A DNA stretch of 64,000 nucleotides, taken from NCBI GenBank assembly GCA_030522415.1, contig CM060113.1, positions 10,984,065 to 11,048,064 of the forward strand, written 5' to 3'. Below the pieces are notes generated by a model that had not been told where the DNA came from, made no database searches, and was given only the letters and a program-made list of their open reading frames with translations. Below are positions 1 to 11,328 of the stretch, piece after piece. The translations under genes and the position numbers were made by a program. Origin of the DNA: Channallabes apus. Taxonomy: Eukaryota > Chordata > Actinopteri > Siluriformes > Clariidae. Numbering within the stretch: the stretch's first letter is position 1; each line of letters opens with the position of its first letter.

Positions 1-43
1 ATTAAGACCAATAGGATCCCTGTCATAATGTAATTCTCTCAAC

Positions 44-1642
44 TACAGTGGTGTGAAAAACTATTTGCCCCCCTCCTGATTTCTTATTCTTTTGCATGTT
101 TGTCACACAAAATGTTTCTGATCATCAAACACATTTAACTATTAGTCAAAGATAACACAAGTAAACATAAAATGCAGTTTTTAAATGAGGGGTTTTATTA
201 TTTAGGGAGAAAAAAAAAAGTAATTGCCCCCTGAACCTAATAACTGGTTGGGCCACCCTTAGCAGCAATAACTGCAATCAAGCGTTTGCGATAACTTGCA
301 ACGAGTCTTTTACAGCGCTCTGGAGGAATTTTGGCCCACTCATCTTTGCAGAATTGTTGTAATTCAGCTTTATTTGAGGGTTTTCTAGCATGAACCGCCT
401 TTTTAAGGTCATGCCACAACATCTCAATAGGATTCAGGTCAGGACTTTGACTAGGCCACTCCAAAGTCTTCATTTGGTTTTTCTTCAGCCATTCAGAGGT
501 GGATTTGCTGGTGTGTTTTGGGTCATTGTCCTGCTGCAGCACCCAAGATCGCTTCAGCTTGAGTTGACGAACAGATGGCCAGACATTCTCCTTCAGGATT
601 TTTTGGTAGACAGTAGAATTCATGGTTCCATCTATCACAGCAAGCCTTCCAGGTCCTGAAGCAGCAAAACAACCCCAGACCATCACACTACCACCACCAT
701 ATTTTACTGTTGGTATGATGTTCTTTTTCTGAAATTCTGTGTTACTTTTACGCCAGATGTAACGGGACACGCACCTTCCAAAAAGTTAAACTTTTGTCTC
801 GTCGGTCCACAAGGTATTTTCCCAAAAGTCTTGGCAATCATTGAGATGTTTTTTAGCAAAATTGAGACGAGCCTTAATGTTCTTTTTGCTTAAAAGTGGT
901 TTGCGCCTTCGAAATCTGCCATGCAGGCCGTTTTTGTCCCGTCTCTTTCTTATGGTGGAGTCGTGAACACTGACCTTAATTGAGGCAAGTGAGGCCTGCA
1001 GTTCTTTAGATGTTGTCCTGGGGTCTTTTGTGGCCTCTCGGATGAGTTGTCTCTGCGCTCTTGGGGTAATTTTGGTCGGCCGGCCACTCCTGGGAAGGTT
1101 CACCACTGTTTTATGTTTTTGCCATTTGTGCATAATGGCTCTCACTGTGGTTCGCTGGATTCCCAAAGCTTTAGAAATGGCTTTATAACCTTTACCAGAC
1201 TGATAGGTCTCAATTACGTTTGTTCTCATTTGTTCTTGAATTTCTTTGGATCTTGGCATGATGTCTAGCTTTCGAGGTGCTTTTGGTCTACTTCTCTGTG
1301 TCAGGTAGCTCCTATTTAAGTGATTTCTTGATTGAAACAGGTGTGGCAGTAATCAGGCCTGGGGGTGACTACAGAAATTGAACTCAGGTGTGATAAACCA
1401 CAGTTAAGTTATTTTTTAACAAGGGGGGCAATCACTTTTTCACACAGGGCCATGTAGATTTGGAGTTTTTTTTCCTCCCTTAATAACGTAAACCTTGCTT
1501 TTTAAAACTGCATTTTGTGTTCAATTATGTTATCTTTTACTAATAGTTAATGGTTTTTGATGAGCAGAAACATTTAAGTGTGACAAACATGCAGAAGAAT
1601 AAGAAATCCGGAAGGGGGCAAATAGTTTTTCACACCACTGTA
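44..1642 (-). mobile_element. Tc1-like DNA transposon, copy A (full length, inactivated)
   Basis: The element proper is 46-1640 (1,595 bp), flanked by TA target duplications at 44-45 and 1641-1642. Both ends start CAGTGGTGTGAAAAACTATT and form terminal inverted repeats of about 200 bp. Each repeat should hold an outer and an inner GTGTGAAAAA-type direct repeat (IR/DR layout). On the left the inner repeat is damaged: the segment between the A-run near 211-220 and GTAATTGCCCCC is about 25 bp shorter than in the copy at 49.1 kb. The transposase lies on the minus strand. Three more copies of the family are in this window (19.9, 49.1 and 55.3 kb). Confidence 0.95.
237..1259 (-). pseudogene. Tc1 transposase with one in-frame stop
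   Basis: A cut-and-paste transposase of about 340 codons, the usual Tc1 length, read from the ATG at 1259 (MPRSKEIQ). It has an N-terminal helix-turn-helix DNA-binding half with an RSGRPTK AT-hook-like motif. The DDE nuclease half carries WTDET (first Asp), DNDPKH (second Asp) and SPDLNPIE (Glu, D34E spacing). The only break is a TAA at 786-788, five codons before the VSRYIWRK stretch. The copy at 55.7 kb has GAA there, so a G-to-T change made the stop. The reading frame continues intact after it. The copy at 49.3 kb carries the same stop. Confidence 0.93.
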
Positions 1643-4600
1643 AATGCCTTATGATTTTCCTATCAACTGAAATGGATACTGCAACTACTGTTCATATTTG
1701 TAATTAAATAATAATTACATATTATTATGAGGCGTTTAGTTGTGCCTTGTCTTTCTCAATGTTATTTTTTTTTTTTCAGGGTCCCTTTTAGCCATATATT
1801 TTGGCATCAACATTGTAAACCACTTTTGTGATGTAACTAAAGCAATGTAATTATGAAGAAGTTCTTGAATTATATTAATGATAGTGTTCCCTCCTTTTCT
1901 TCCTTCACCTGATATTTAATTTAATTACATTTACCTCTTTGAAAATAAATATTTTTTTTTTCTTTTAGTAACTGCAAATCCTTTGACCTTAATAAGCCAC
2001 ACAGTTTGTCCTCAAAAGTCAAACAAGGCTCCAATAATCAAAAGCTTATCCACTAAGTACATTGTCTCAAATATGTGATCAAAACTGTGGTTATATTGGG
2101 TTTGCAAGGTTGCAGAATCATTTATGTGAAATGATGAATTAAACATTTTCTTTTAATGAAAAACCTTTTAAACGTTTACCACAAAATAAGCAGCTTAATG
2201 AAGCTGAGGTATATGGAGATGGGGAAGGGAAAAAAAGAGGAAACCAATTTGTTAAAATCTTATTTAATAAAAAGTAAATAAAAAAACTAATGAAACCCAA
2301 ATAAAAACAAACAAGCAGGAAATTACTCAAGTGAAAAATTATCATAATTCTGTCCGCTATTAAAAACTTTAATGTATTTTTATTTTAAATATAACAATGA
2401 AAATGTCATTTTCATGTGAAAAGTGACTTTAATTATCTACAGTATCTAAATGTATTTATTAGCAGATAATTTAAAATTAATATCTGACATTTTGTCTGAA
2501 AACATAATTCAATCTCCATAAATTTGCTGGCCATATATGGGACTAACACAGCGTTTTTAATTAATGCTAATTAATTAAACAGAATTAAAACATCATGTAA
2601 ATAGCCAGCATTTACCATTAACTAGAATGTGACTTGCTGTCTGTCCAATTTTAATTACTGAAATCAATGCTTGTCTAACCTGTCATTAGAAATCACACAA
2701 ACAAACAAAATGAAAAGCACAAGGCAGTATGCCATCTAATGTTAGCAAATTAATTAGCAAATTAGAAAACAGCGTGCCCTTTCAAATTACATGGATCATA
2801 CCTTCTAGGTATGCAAAGGTTGTACCTGGATACACCTGGATCTATTGAGCACACTTTATGAAATTGTGTGCATGATAACCAAAATAAAAATTTTCCAAAA
2901 AACAAACAAACAAAAACAAAAAAAAACAACACTACTGTATATACGACTAAAAGTATTTTTCATCCCTGGAGATAAAATCATAGGAAGCATATTGACATAT
3001 CTTCTAAAATCAGAATGCAATCTGTGCTGACTGCTGATTTCTTATCTTAATGTTTCTTTGCTAAAGTTATTGATATCATGGGGGCCATCCAGTGAAATAT
3101 TTCACTACACATAGCAAAGTAAATATAGAATCTTTTTCCTTTTGGTTTTTCTGCCCTGTGAGATTTGTTCAATTCAAGCTTGTATAAGTATATCTTTAAA
3201 AACATGATTATCAGTGATCATACTGTATCTTCCCCTTCCCCATGTGTACTGTATGAATGTTTATTGCCACTGACTATTTTTTATTTGCAGTGCAATATAT
3301 CCTGTCTATATGAATAATTTATTTACAATTGCATTGGCATTGCTTATTTACAAATTACATTGTGTAGTAAAAGGAATCTTATTTTTATAATCAATGAAAT
3401 CTACATTAAAATATCTAATGGGAATTATTTTCATAATTAGTATTACTAAATATACTGTATTACAGTATGAGAGATAGTTTATAATACTTGCACTATGTTC
3501 AATAATAAAACAGTTCTACTAATATAAACTTATTTATTTATGTATTTATTTTGCTGTTAAGTCAAAATTGTGGATTACTGGATGATTGTGCATTATTGTT
3601 TTTACAAAACAGGAGACTCAAAGATTGGAATACTCAAAAATTATTTTAAGACTTCAATGCCTTTTATAATGCACAGGCAAGTAATTGCTTAGACTTTCCC
3701 CAGCCTATACAACAAATTATTTGATTTAAGAGTCTTTAATAAATCATGCTGGTTTGACATTTTATACCATGTTCACTGTTTCTAAAAAAAAAAAAAAAGC
3801 CAAGCCTCCTGTGAGAAAGAGATGTCAGGCAATAAACCTAATAGAGCTAGAAATTTACAAATAATACTCATTGGGCAACCTGAAAGGTTAATGTAGTTTA
3901 GCTGAACAAAACAAATCCTTTGGCCTGCACCGAATAGATTATGCATTGCTGATGCTAATTAACTCAGCTCGATAACAGAGACACAATTCATGATGCTAGC
4001 CCGAACTAACCAAGCACCAAGCAAAATTTATTCTGCATTTACCCAAAAGAGTTGAAATCCTACCCTTTTGCAATTAAGAGATGTTGAGATGTGCTCTAGC
4101 GAATTTTGATCAAATGCATTAGCAAACTTTCTTTTCATCAAGATTTACATTTGCTACACTGAGAGCAGAGAACTGGTCTTTGACATAAGGCCAGTATTTT
4201 TAGCACCAAATACAGTTCCCTGTTGCTAAATGCCAACAAGGGCTCCATTCTGGATTCCCCAGGACAGAATGAAGGAGAAAGGCTTTCCTTTTTCTGGAAT
4301 TCAATTAAGCCATTTGCATGCCTGCAGAGAGAGAAAGTTGAGAGAGACCAGGGCCCAGAGAGAATAATCATACTGCAATAATACCAAGCAATTAAACATG
4401 GATCCTCAGTGGTATTTTTGGCCTTTCAAATTTGAGTTTTTTTTTTTCCTCTTCACTCTCTCTCTCTCTGGGATATCTCCTTTGGGCATTAGACAGAACG
4501 AGAAGCCTTTCAAATCTGAAATAGAAGCTCATTTCCGTCCCAACTATTAGGAACTCTTAATACAACCCTGCCTTTGACAGAATACTCTACTAGTGATTTA

Positions 4601-5967
4601 GGAAATAAACAGTTAATTAACTATTAAGAGTAGCCTACAGGCTGAAAGTATAACCAAATATCAATACCTGAAACAAAATAATATTCCAAACAGACAAATG
4701 GACAAATAGAGGGCAGAACACTGTCCTGCTACTCCTGCTTCTCTGGAAGTTTTCACAGAGCATTTAGTTCAGAATAGAGGTGTGCTTATGACTAGGATCC
4801 CATAGAGTTCAACAAGAAAACTTGTGTGATCTTTTAATTCATTTTGGATAAGGACTAAAAACTAAAGTTTATTAACATGAACATTCAGCTCTGTGCCAGG
4901 CATTTAAGGAGCAAATAGTATGCTCAGTCATATTTGTTGTTTAATTTAACCACAGTGGTGTAGTGCTTATCACTATGACCTCATGCCTCCAAGGTTTTGC
5001 ATCTTTTCCCCTTGCCCCTGGTACCTCTATTTCCTCTCACAGAAATGCAGATTTTAAATATCATTTGAAGAGTTATGAAGCTTATTGTTCAATGTTATAT
5101 CTTTTCCTATGACTTTAGTCCTAAGAAAAAAGAATATATATATATATATATTCCACATTTCCCTTGTACAAAATTCCCATGCAAACATTCTACTGGAGAG
5201 TTTTAACAGCTATCATGTTTATTTATGAACTGTCCTGATAGCCCTGAGTAAATGATGTAAAATATTATGATAACAGCTACAGTACAAAGACAAAAAGCTC
5301 ATTAGCAGTGCCTTCCTTGGCAGAGATGGCTAGAATAAATGGGCTAATAAATAAATAAATTAATTAATTAATTAATCAGGGCTAACATTTGGTGTTCAGA
5401 GGAAAATGTGGCATGTGCCCAGTAAGGTATTACTGACTTAAAAAAAAACAACAGATAGACCTTGTGATATAATATATTGCTTAACAAGAAAATCTTGATT
5501 AAACCATTGATAGATAATAGATAGATTGCCGATGCCTTGGTCTACTTAAATAAATTTCCCTCCTCAACAATAGGGATGTTTTCATAATCTGCAGATGAAA
5601 TGCATAACCTATTTCTACCTTTATATGTTTAATGAATGTCCATTTAGAGTTTTTTTTATAAAATACAGTTTTATGCTTTTATTTTTTTCATTCTTTATAT
5701 TGCCATTAAAGGAAGAGCAAGGTAGCTTGTAATTGACTGCACCATTACAATGCTTTGTTTGTCTAATTCCTTGTGTGCAGGTGCTGTTTGAATTAGCATA
5801 GCAAAATTAATTGCTGTAATATAATAGATCAGACTAAAAGAAAATGATATTCAAAAGGGGCTCAATCTACTGAGAAATATGTGCTTAATCTGATGGAAAA
5901 GAAATGCAAATAGCTAAGTTTTCAACTGAGATATGTTAATGAAATGGATTGATGGGGCCTTGTAATA
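1643..5967. other. Non-coding AT-rich DNA, no gene recognised
   Basis: No credible exon or transposon was found. Open frames here are short and have low-complexity translations. Two stretches look less random than their surroundings, 2530-2790 and 3830-4390. They are rich in ATTA/TAATTA cores, and the second contains an octamer-like ATTTGCAT near 4312. They could be conserved non-coding elements, but this is inference only. Simple sequence includes A-runs near 2915 and 3785, a short (AT)n at 5134-5151 and a TTAA-type run near 5355-5377. Confidence 0.6.
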
Positions 5968-6400
5968 CACTGCCTGGCCAAAAAAGTCACTACCTGGATT
6001 TAACTGAGCAAATAGTACTGCAATGATTAATATGGTCTGATAAATCCAGATTTACCCTGTGATTTACCCAGAAGGCAGATGAAGTGATGCACCCATCATG
6101 CCAAGTGCCTACCATATAGGCCTGTGGGGTCAGTGTTATGATCTGGGGTTGCTTCATTTGGCCAGGTCTACTGTAGGTTCCATGTTATGTCCACAAAAAA
6201 TGAGGTCAACTGACTACCTGAATATATTGAATTACCTGGTTTATGGCATTATTTGTTGAGTTTTTTTTATTCCAGATGCCAATGGCATATTCCAAGATGA
6301 CAATGCCAGGGTTCATCAGGCTCTAATTGTGAACGAATATTTCAGTGAGCATGAGACCCCAGTGGTCTGACTATCCCATCATCAATACAAGATCTTAAGG
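5968..6400 (+). pseudogene. Decayed Tc1/mariner fragment
   Basis: The fragment begins with a terminus-like CACTGCCTGGCCAAAAAAGT. It continues with degraded transposase sequence: a VWSDK-like region, WGSVL/GVASFG-like residues near 6130, and DNARVHQ around the second catalytic Asp near 6300. There are many stops and frameshifts. The right terminus is not seen because the relic runs into the microsatellite at 6448. This is a different and older family from the CAGTGGTGTG elements. Confidence 0.6.
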
Positions 6401-6443
6401 AGAAATTAATGTGACAATGTTGTGACATTATTTATAATCTTAG

Positions 6444-6447
<4 letters not shown>

Positions 6448-6508
<61 letters not shown>

Positions 6509-6533
6509 TTATTATTTTTATTATTATTATTAT

Positions 6534-6569
<36 letters not shown>

Positions 6570-6656
6570 CAGCAGTAGTAGCAGCAGTAGTACTTATAAC
6601 ATTACTACTACTACTACTACTACTACTAATAATAATAATAATAATAATTATTATGT
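6448..6656. repeat. Compound microsatellite forming a palindrome
   Basis: A (TA)n tract at 6448-6506 is followed by (TTA)n, then (GTA)n with GCA variants to about 6590, then (CTA)n and (ATA)n from about 6603 to 6652. The second half is roughly the reverse complement of the first, so one strand could fold into a long hairpin. Confidence 0.9.
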
Positions 6657-7960
6657 GTGCAAAACTGACTACATTGATAAATTCAGTCCCTCAACTGCTA
6701 CAGGAATAAATGTCACTATTTTTTGGCATCCTGTAGTGGTGGCCTGAAGGGCGAAGAATGAAGTGAAGTGGATGATCAGGACAGTTGATGATCGTCCAAG
6801 CATTCTTAATAACTGCTTTAAAATAGATGTCCTGGAGCTGTGATGTAATGAAGATGTGCTCTTGTATAATTAACAATCATGTCTTGAATTTAACAATCAT
6901 GTTTTAATTACATTTATTCTTAAGTGAAACTTGTCACACCATAACACAAAGTCATCCCCCACATGTCCACTAAGCCCAGCTTTAGACTATGAGTTTAATG
7001 CTTGAATAAAAGTACATAGCATACTTTGTAAGCTTTTAAAATAACCATGTAATTAGTAAAAAGAACAGTAAAAGAAATTGAACCCTGAATCAGTCAAAGG
7101 TTGTATGCATAAGATGCATCTAGAGTGTTAAAAGATTAACTAAATTTACGTCCATATCTTCTTTTAGTTGACCTTTCAGTCATGGCATGAGCCTGAGATT
7201 GTAATTGAGATTGTAATTTTTAAGGGAACTGATAGAGTTCATTCCTTTGATCACAGCATTGATGACAGATTTTGTGTCTCTTCACATTGCCATTTTCTTC
7301 ATTATCCTACAATAACAAAAAATGTGAATGTCAGGAAGATTTCAAATATGACACAAAGAGCCCAATCAAGCATACGATCTGATCTCTTCTAAAAGATAGC
7401 AGTGAGTGACTATCCACAGCACCTGCTCATCTTTCCCCACTGATATAACACAACCGTCATCTCTTCTGAGATTTTCCATTGACCTTTCAGACTATTTGAA
7501 ATGACAGGCATTGCAACTTAGGTAACAGATTAAGTGACATGCCCCAGTTGAGTTTAGAGATCAATGCACAAGTAAGCAAAAAAAAAAAAAGAAGAAGAAA
7601 GAAAGCCTGGCTCTGCTCCAGTTAAGATTGAAGCATTTATTCGTAATATTTCTTGTACATTACTACACAGTGAATTTCTTTTTTTTACTTGTCCCTTAGA
7701 AAGCTGGGATCGGGTTAATGCAGATAGGGTTAATGGCCTTGCTTGGGAGCTCAACAGTGGAAGCTTGGTGGAGCAGGCAAATTAATTTCTATGGTGTCCA
7801 TGGTTGCTCAACATCTTAGCCTTTTGGTTTGGACAATGGCTAAACATTAATGTAACCAGAATAAAATAGCAAGTGCAGGGCTTGACATCTCGTTGTTTCA
7901 ACCACTTTCCCATACAGGCTAAAAAAAATCAATATAATTAACATCATGAAATGTACAAAA
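6657..7960. other. Non-coding, nothing recognised
   Basis: AT-rich sequence with an A/GAA-rich run at 7576-7605. No coherent ORF, RNA gene or repeat family was recognised. Confidence 0.5.
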
Positions 7961-8170
7961 CAGCAGCATGGTAGTGTAGTAGTTAGCAGTGTGGCCTTGC
8001 ACCACTAAAGTTGAAGGTTTCATCCCATCCTCAGGTCTGTGTGTTGGTTTGCATGATCTCCCTCTGCTTGGCGGGTTTCCTCACACCATCCAAAGACCAG
8101 ATACAGATTAGTGTTAATTGGGGTTATAGCATACATTTTCCTTAGAATGTGTGTTAGTGTACAAAATATT
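7961..8170 (+). repeat. tRNA-headed SINE, decayed copy
   Basis: The head resembles a tRNA promoter, with GGTAGTGTAGTAGTTAGCAG (A-box region) and GAAGGTTTCATCCC (degenerate B box). It is followed by the TTTGCATGATCTCC and GGGTTTCCTCAC body motifs seen in the copies at 53.7, 57.7 and 58.1 kb. Its divergence suggests an old insertion. Confidence 0.6.
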
Positions 8171-8855
8171 GCATACATTTAAATAAAGAATCCTCTTTCC
8201 TATGGCGTATTGATTGCCATTATTTCTTAATCCATGAAATAAGTTACAAGTTGTCACCCCTGATCTTGTAAAATGAGAAACATCTCAAGGTTTTACAAGT
8301 ATGTATTGCTGTTTAAAAACACTTTCCTAGTTAAACACTCTCATATGATTTATGAGTGAACTTCCATTATAAAACCTTATTTTTTCAAGAAGTATGTCAC
8401 TGAGTCTCCGTAACCATGACAACCATAACACTGACTTTCTTTCAGAGCATGTGTAGATCATTCTCTCCTCATAACACTGTTTGACATTGAGCTTCTCCAC
8501 TATTATTGTGAAGCTTTTATCAGATTATTTTTAACAATGTGAAATGTAATTACTACACACTGTATGCAAAAATATGGGTACGGTACAGTACTTTATAGAG
8601 CGGTGAAGTCTTGAGCCACACAATTGCACTGTACTGTATAGAGTAATGGCAGCTAAAGTCGCAGTTGAGATATATATTTTAAATGGTAAAACAAACTTAG
8701 TATTTACAGAGTTTGCCTGCACTGAAAATATGATTTGAGTTCTGTTTATGAGCTATTAGCGCTTATTATTTACTTGCCCAATTGGACAGCTAAATAAGCA
8801 AATTCACCAGCACAAACCCCTGGATGCAAATGTTCATGTCCAGCCCTGACTAAGT
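8171..8855. other. Non-coding, nothing recognised
   Basis: AT-rich unique sequence with no credible coding or repeat signal. Confidence 0.45.
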
Positions 8856-9330
8856 TGCATAGTGAAAACCAAACTGACTAAATTTGACATAAAATTGTTG
8901 CTCAACCTAAGTAAAACTGAACTGCTGTTCATCCCTGGCGATTCATCCCCTGGTCAATTATATCTCTCCTTCAGCAACTGCCTGCAATCTTGGGGTAACT
9001 GGATGATCAACTGTAATTTTCTCCACACATTGCTAACATTACTTGCTTCTGTCGATTTCTTTTTTACAACATCAGAAGAATTCGCCCATTGCTTTCTTCT
9101 TTTTATTTAAAGACTGGACTCCTACTAACTCACTCCTGGCAGGTCTGCCTCTGTCCACCATTCGTCTTCTGCAGCTTATCCAGAATGGAGCTGCATGTCT
9201 CATGTTCAACCTTCCGAAGTTCTCCCACACTACCCAACTTCTCCACTCTTTCTGCCCGCATCAAATTTAAAACCCTGATGCTTGCCTACAATGCCAAAAA
9301 CGGCCCAGCACCCACCTACCTCTAAGCTCT
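8856..9330 (+). pseudogene. Non-LTR retrotransposon reverse transcriptase relic
   Basis: Pieces of the C-terminal RT region of a CR1/L2/Rex-type LINE are visible on the plus strand in shifting frames: LNLSKTELLFIPGD near 8900, then SLLAGLPLSTIRLLQLIQNGAA near 9130-9190, then IKFKTLMLAYNAKNGPAPTYL to 9325. The stretch between the first two is deleted, and frameshifts separate the rest. It is too short to function. The exact clade is uncertain; similar motifs occur in the L2 ORF2 at 36.9-39.9 kb. Confidence 0.75.
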
Positions 9331-9472
9331 TCTCACACCTCGCACTAGTAACTGTATTCAGTTACTGTAGTAGCGTATAAGCCAGTGTAAGTATCTGTCC
9401 AATGTCCTTTCTCTTTTTTTCTTTCTTCATAATTATGGATGGTTTGTTTGTTGTTTAAACCACAACATCATC

Positions 9473-9505
<33 letters not shown>

Positions 9506-9779
9506 CCATTTTATGTTTATAGCACTTTTCATTCTAATTCATTCCAACTCGGCAGAAACCCCCAATAATGCAATGATTCAACACAACCCATGCTATTTTA
9601 ATACCTAAAGAATCATTCATATTTTAATATGGATTAACACATGAGTTAAATATGAATTAGAGTATTAACAAAGTAAAGCAATTTAAGAAGAGGCACACCA
9701 TTTGAACACAAATTCAAACATTACATTTATGCAGAAAACCAAAAAAGCTAGTAAGTAGCAAATGGAGGCTGTAATTTTA
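9331..9779. repeat. Non-coding with (AAT)n microsatellite
   Basis: An (AAT)n tract lies at about 9471-9504. It is followed by a CCATTTTATGTTTATAGCAC motif of the kind common in fish LINE/SINE tails. Nothing else is recognised. Confidence 0.5.
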
Positions 9780-10070
9780 TATCAAGAGTGTTTGCGGTTT
9801 ATATTATATAGAGTCCGTAATTAGCTGGGAATGAGCTGCAGGTGTTTAGAATTCTGGCGAGATGAAATGTTTCTGAGGGAGGAGCTGCACAAGTGGCATG
9901 CTGGGACACGCTGGGATTTGTTACACCTGGAGCACTGTATCCATATCCATATATGGTGGCATGGTTGTACAAACAAAGTTGGTCTAGTGTGGCTGGCACC
10001 AATGGCCTGTGGCAGTAAATCTTTTTTATTGAGTCCATGGTAATCCACATTATGAAAAGGCTTCAATGTC
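9780..10070 (-). pseudogene. Gypsy-type LTR retrotransposon relic (RT scrap plus LTR-like sequence)
   Basis: On the minus strand near 10045-9975 a frame reads VDYHGLNKK, with CHRPLVPATLDQL in a neighbouring frame. These resemble the RT motif DYRGLN..NR.PLPL of gypsy elements. Downstream are a TGTAACAAATCC LTR-start-like word near 9930 and a CTATATAATATAAA TATA-like box near 9812. Part of the same LTR-like stretch (AAGCTGCAGGTGTTTAGAATT) recurs near 24.65 kb. The identification is tentative. Confidence 0.45.
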
Positions 10071-10419
10071 TCTTCTAAATGGAAAAAGAAGTTGATGATA
10101 TGGAAGACAAGATGAACTCATCCATTACCGCCTCTTAGATGTACAACTTTTTAGTTGTTGTCTCCTTGATTTAATTTGGATAAATGTGGGGAGGATTTAG
10201 AGCCACTGTTCTTTCTAAAGTTGTATGCTAGATAATTGCATTAAAGAATGGGCACACTCTTTACTCCATGTGCTGCAGGGTTCTCTATAGAGGTTGAACA
10301 GCACTGGAATTGGTCATAATAGTATGAGCAGTAGAGAGCTTGTGGCCTCCCATCTTGCTGGGTCAACATAACTTCTGGTAAAAAGACATAGCAAAGTACA
10401 TACAGTACAGACATCTAAC

Positions 10420-10423
<4 letters not shown>
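10071..10423. other. Non-coding, nothing recognised
   Basis: Unique AT-rich sequence between the gypsy relic and the (TA)n tract. Confidence 0.4.

Positions 10424-10479
<56 letters not shown>
10424..10479. repeat. (TA)n microsatellite, insertion target of the LTR element
   Basis: An uninterrupted AT dinucleotide run directly abuts the 5' LTR. It resumes as a short run at 16432-16442 after the 3' LTR, so the retrotransposon landed inside the microsatellite. The target duplication cannot be delimited in such sequence. Confidence 0.9.
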
Positions 10480-10483
<4 letters not shown>

Positions 10484-10701
10484 AAGACCCCGGTCTGATC
10501 ATTGAGTTAAATCTTTTTTCTTTTCTCCTTTCCTCTCTCCCAGTGTTTACATGTCTATTCTAGCACATGGTGTTTGTTTTGATCCTTCGCCATGTGCTCG
10601 TGTCTGTGACATCACCACCATCCCTCCCACTTCCTCCTTATCACTCTATCAAGATGATTTCACTCACCTGTTCCCCTCGTTTTCGTTGTAATCAGTCACC
10701 C

Positions 10702-10708
10702 TATTTAT
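10702..10708 (+). promoter_or_regulatory. TATA-like box of the LTR promoter
   Basis: TATTTAT lies 29 bp upstream of the putative start at 10731, normal spacing for an RNA polymerase II TATA box. The same motif recurs in the 3' LTR at about 15822. Confidence 0.6.
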
Positions 10709-10730
10709 TCCCTCTTGTCCATCGTCCTGT

Positions 10731-10741
10731 GTCAGATCGTT
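10731..10741 (+). promoter_or_regulatory. Predicted 5' end of the RNA acting as self-primer
   Basis: GTCAGATCGTT is the exact reverse complement of 11314-11324. In Tf1-type elements the first 11 nt of the transcript fold back on the primer-binding site and prime minus-strand synthesis. Length and position match that model; the start site itself is inferred. Confidence 0.75.
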
Positions 10742-11313
10742 GTCCCATGTCGCTAGCTGTATCGCCTGTCCGTTTCTTGTTCTGTCTAGTCCTGTATGTA
10801 GAGTTTATTTTTGGCTCCAAGCCAGTATCCGTCGGTCCTGTTTTCCACCTATTTTTCCCCTCCTCTCTCCCGTGGTTTTTTGTCCTTTTGCACCCAGGCG
10901 GGATCCTGTTTTTCTTTTCTTAATTTGCACTGCAGTCTCCCGTCCCGAAGCCGGCCGGCTCTTGCTCTTCTTCGCGGCCGTGCAGTTCAGCGGACTTCGG
11001 TCCTATCGCCCCCTGCTGGCCGCCAAAGGAACTACAGCCTCGTCTCCTGGTTAAGGCCCTTTTTCTCTACGGAGTGGTTTTTGTTTTTTCCCCTTTTGGG
11101 ACGTTGGCGCTCCTGGGTTTTGCTTTAAAGAAAAGGAGAAGAAAAGAAGAAAGCAGTGCAGCTTGTTCCTGATCTTATTTTTGTACTTTTATTTATTTAT
11201 TTATTTATTTATTTGTTTGTTTTTTTTCCTTTTCTGTCTGAGTCAAGGCATATCTGCAACCAATAAAATCTTGAAGGAGACCTGCACTTGTGTCCGTTCT
11301 GATTCCCTAACAG

Positions 11314-11324
11314 AACGATCTGAC
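11314..11324 (+). promoter_or_regulatory. Primer-binding site, self-priming type
   Basis: AACGATCTGAC begins one base after the LTR end. It does not begin with TGG, the usual sign of a tRNA 3' CCA primer. It pairs perfectly over 11 nt with 10731-10741. Pairing stops exactly at both edges. Confidence 0.8.
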
Positions 11325-11328
11325 CCGC

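Larger units (their letters stand above)
10480..11312 (+). repeat. 5' LTR
   Basis: 833 bp, starting TGTCAAGACC and ending CTAACA (TG...CA). It holds a TATA-like box at 10702-10708, the predicted transcript start and self-primer at 10731-10741, a pyrimidine-rich middle and an AATAAA polyadenylation signal at 11262-11267. R would therefore run from about 10731 to the cleavage site some 15-45 bp past the AATAAA. Confidence 0.95.

Noticed and set aside
390..659. Plus-strand open frames opposite the Tc1 transposase (also 1047-1268, 49509-49757, 50145-50366)
   Set aside because: They are antisense shadows of the transposase codons and recur in every copy for that reason.
6422..6709. 95-codon open frame across the compound microsatellite
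   Set aside because: The translation is runs of Tyr-Ile, Val and Leu from simple repeats; no gene.
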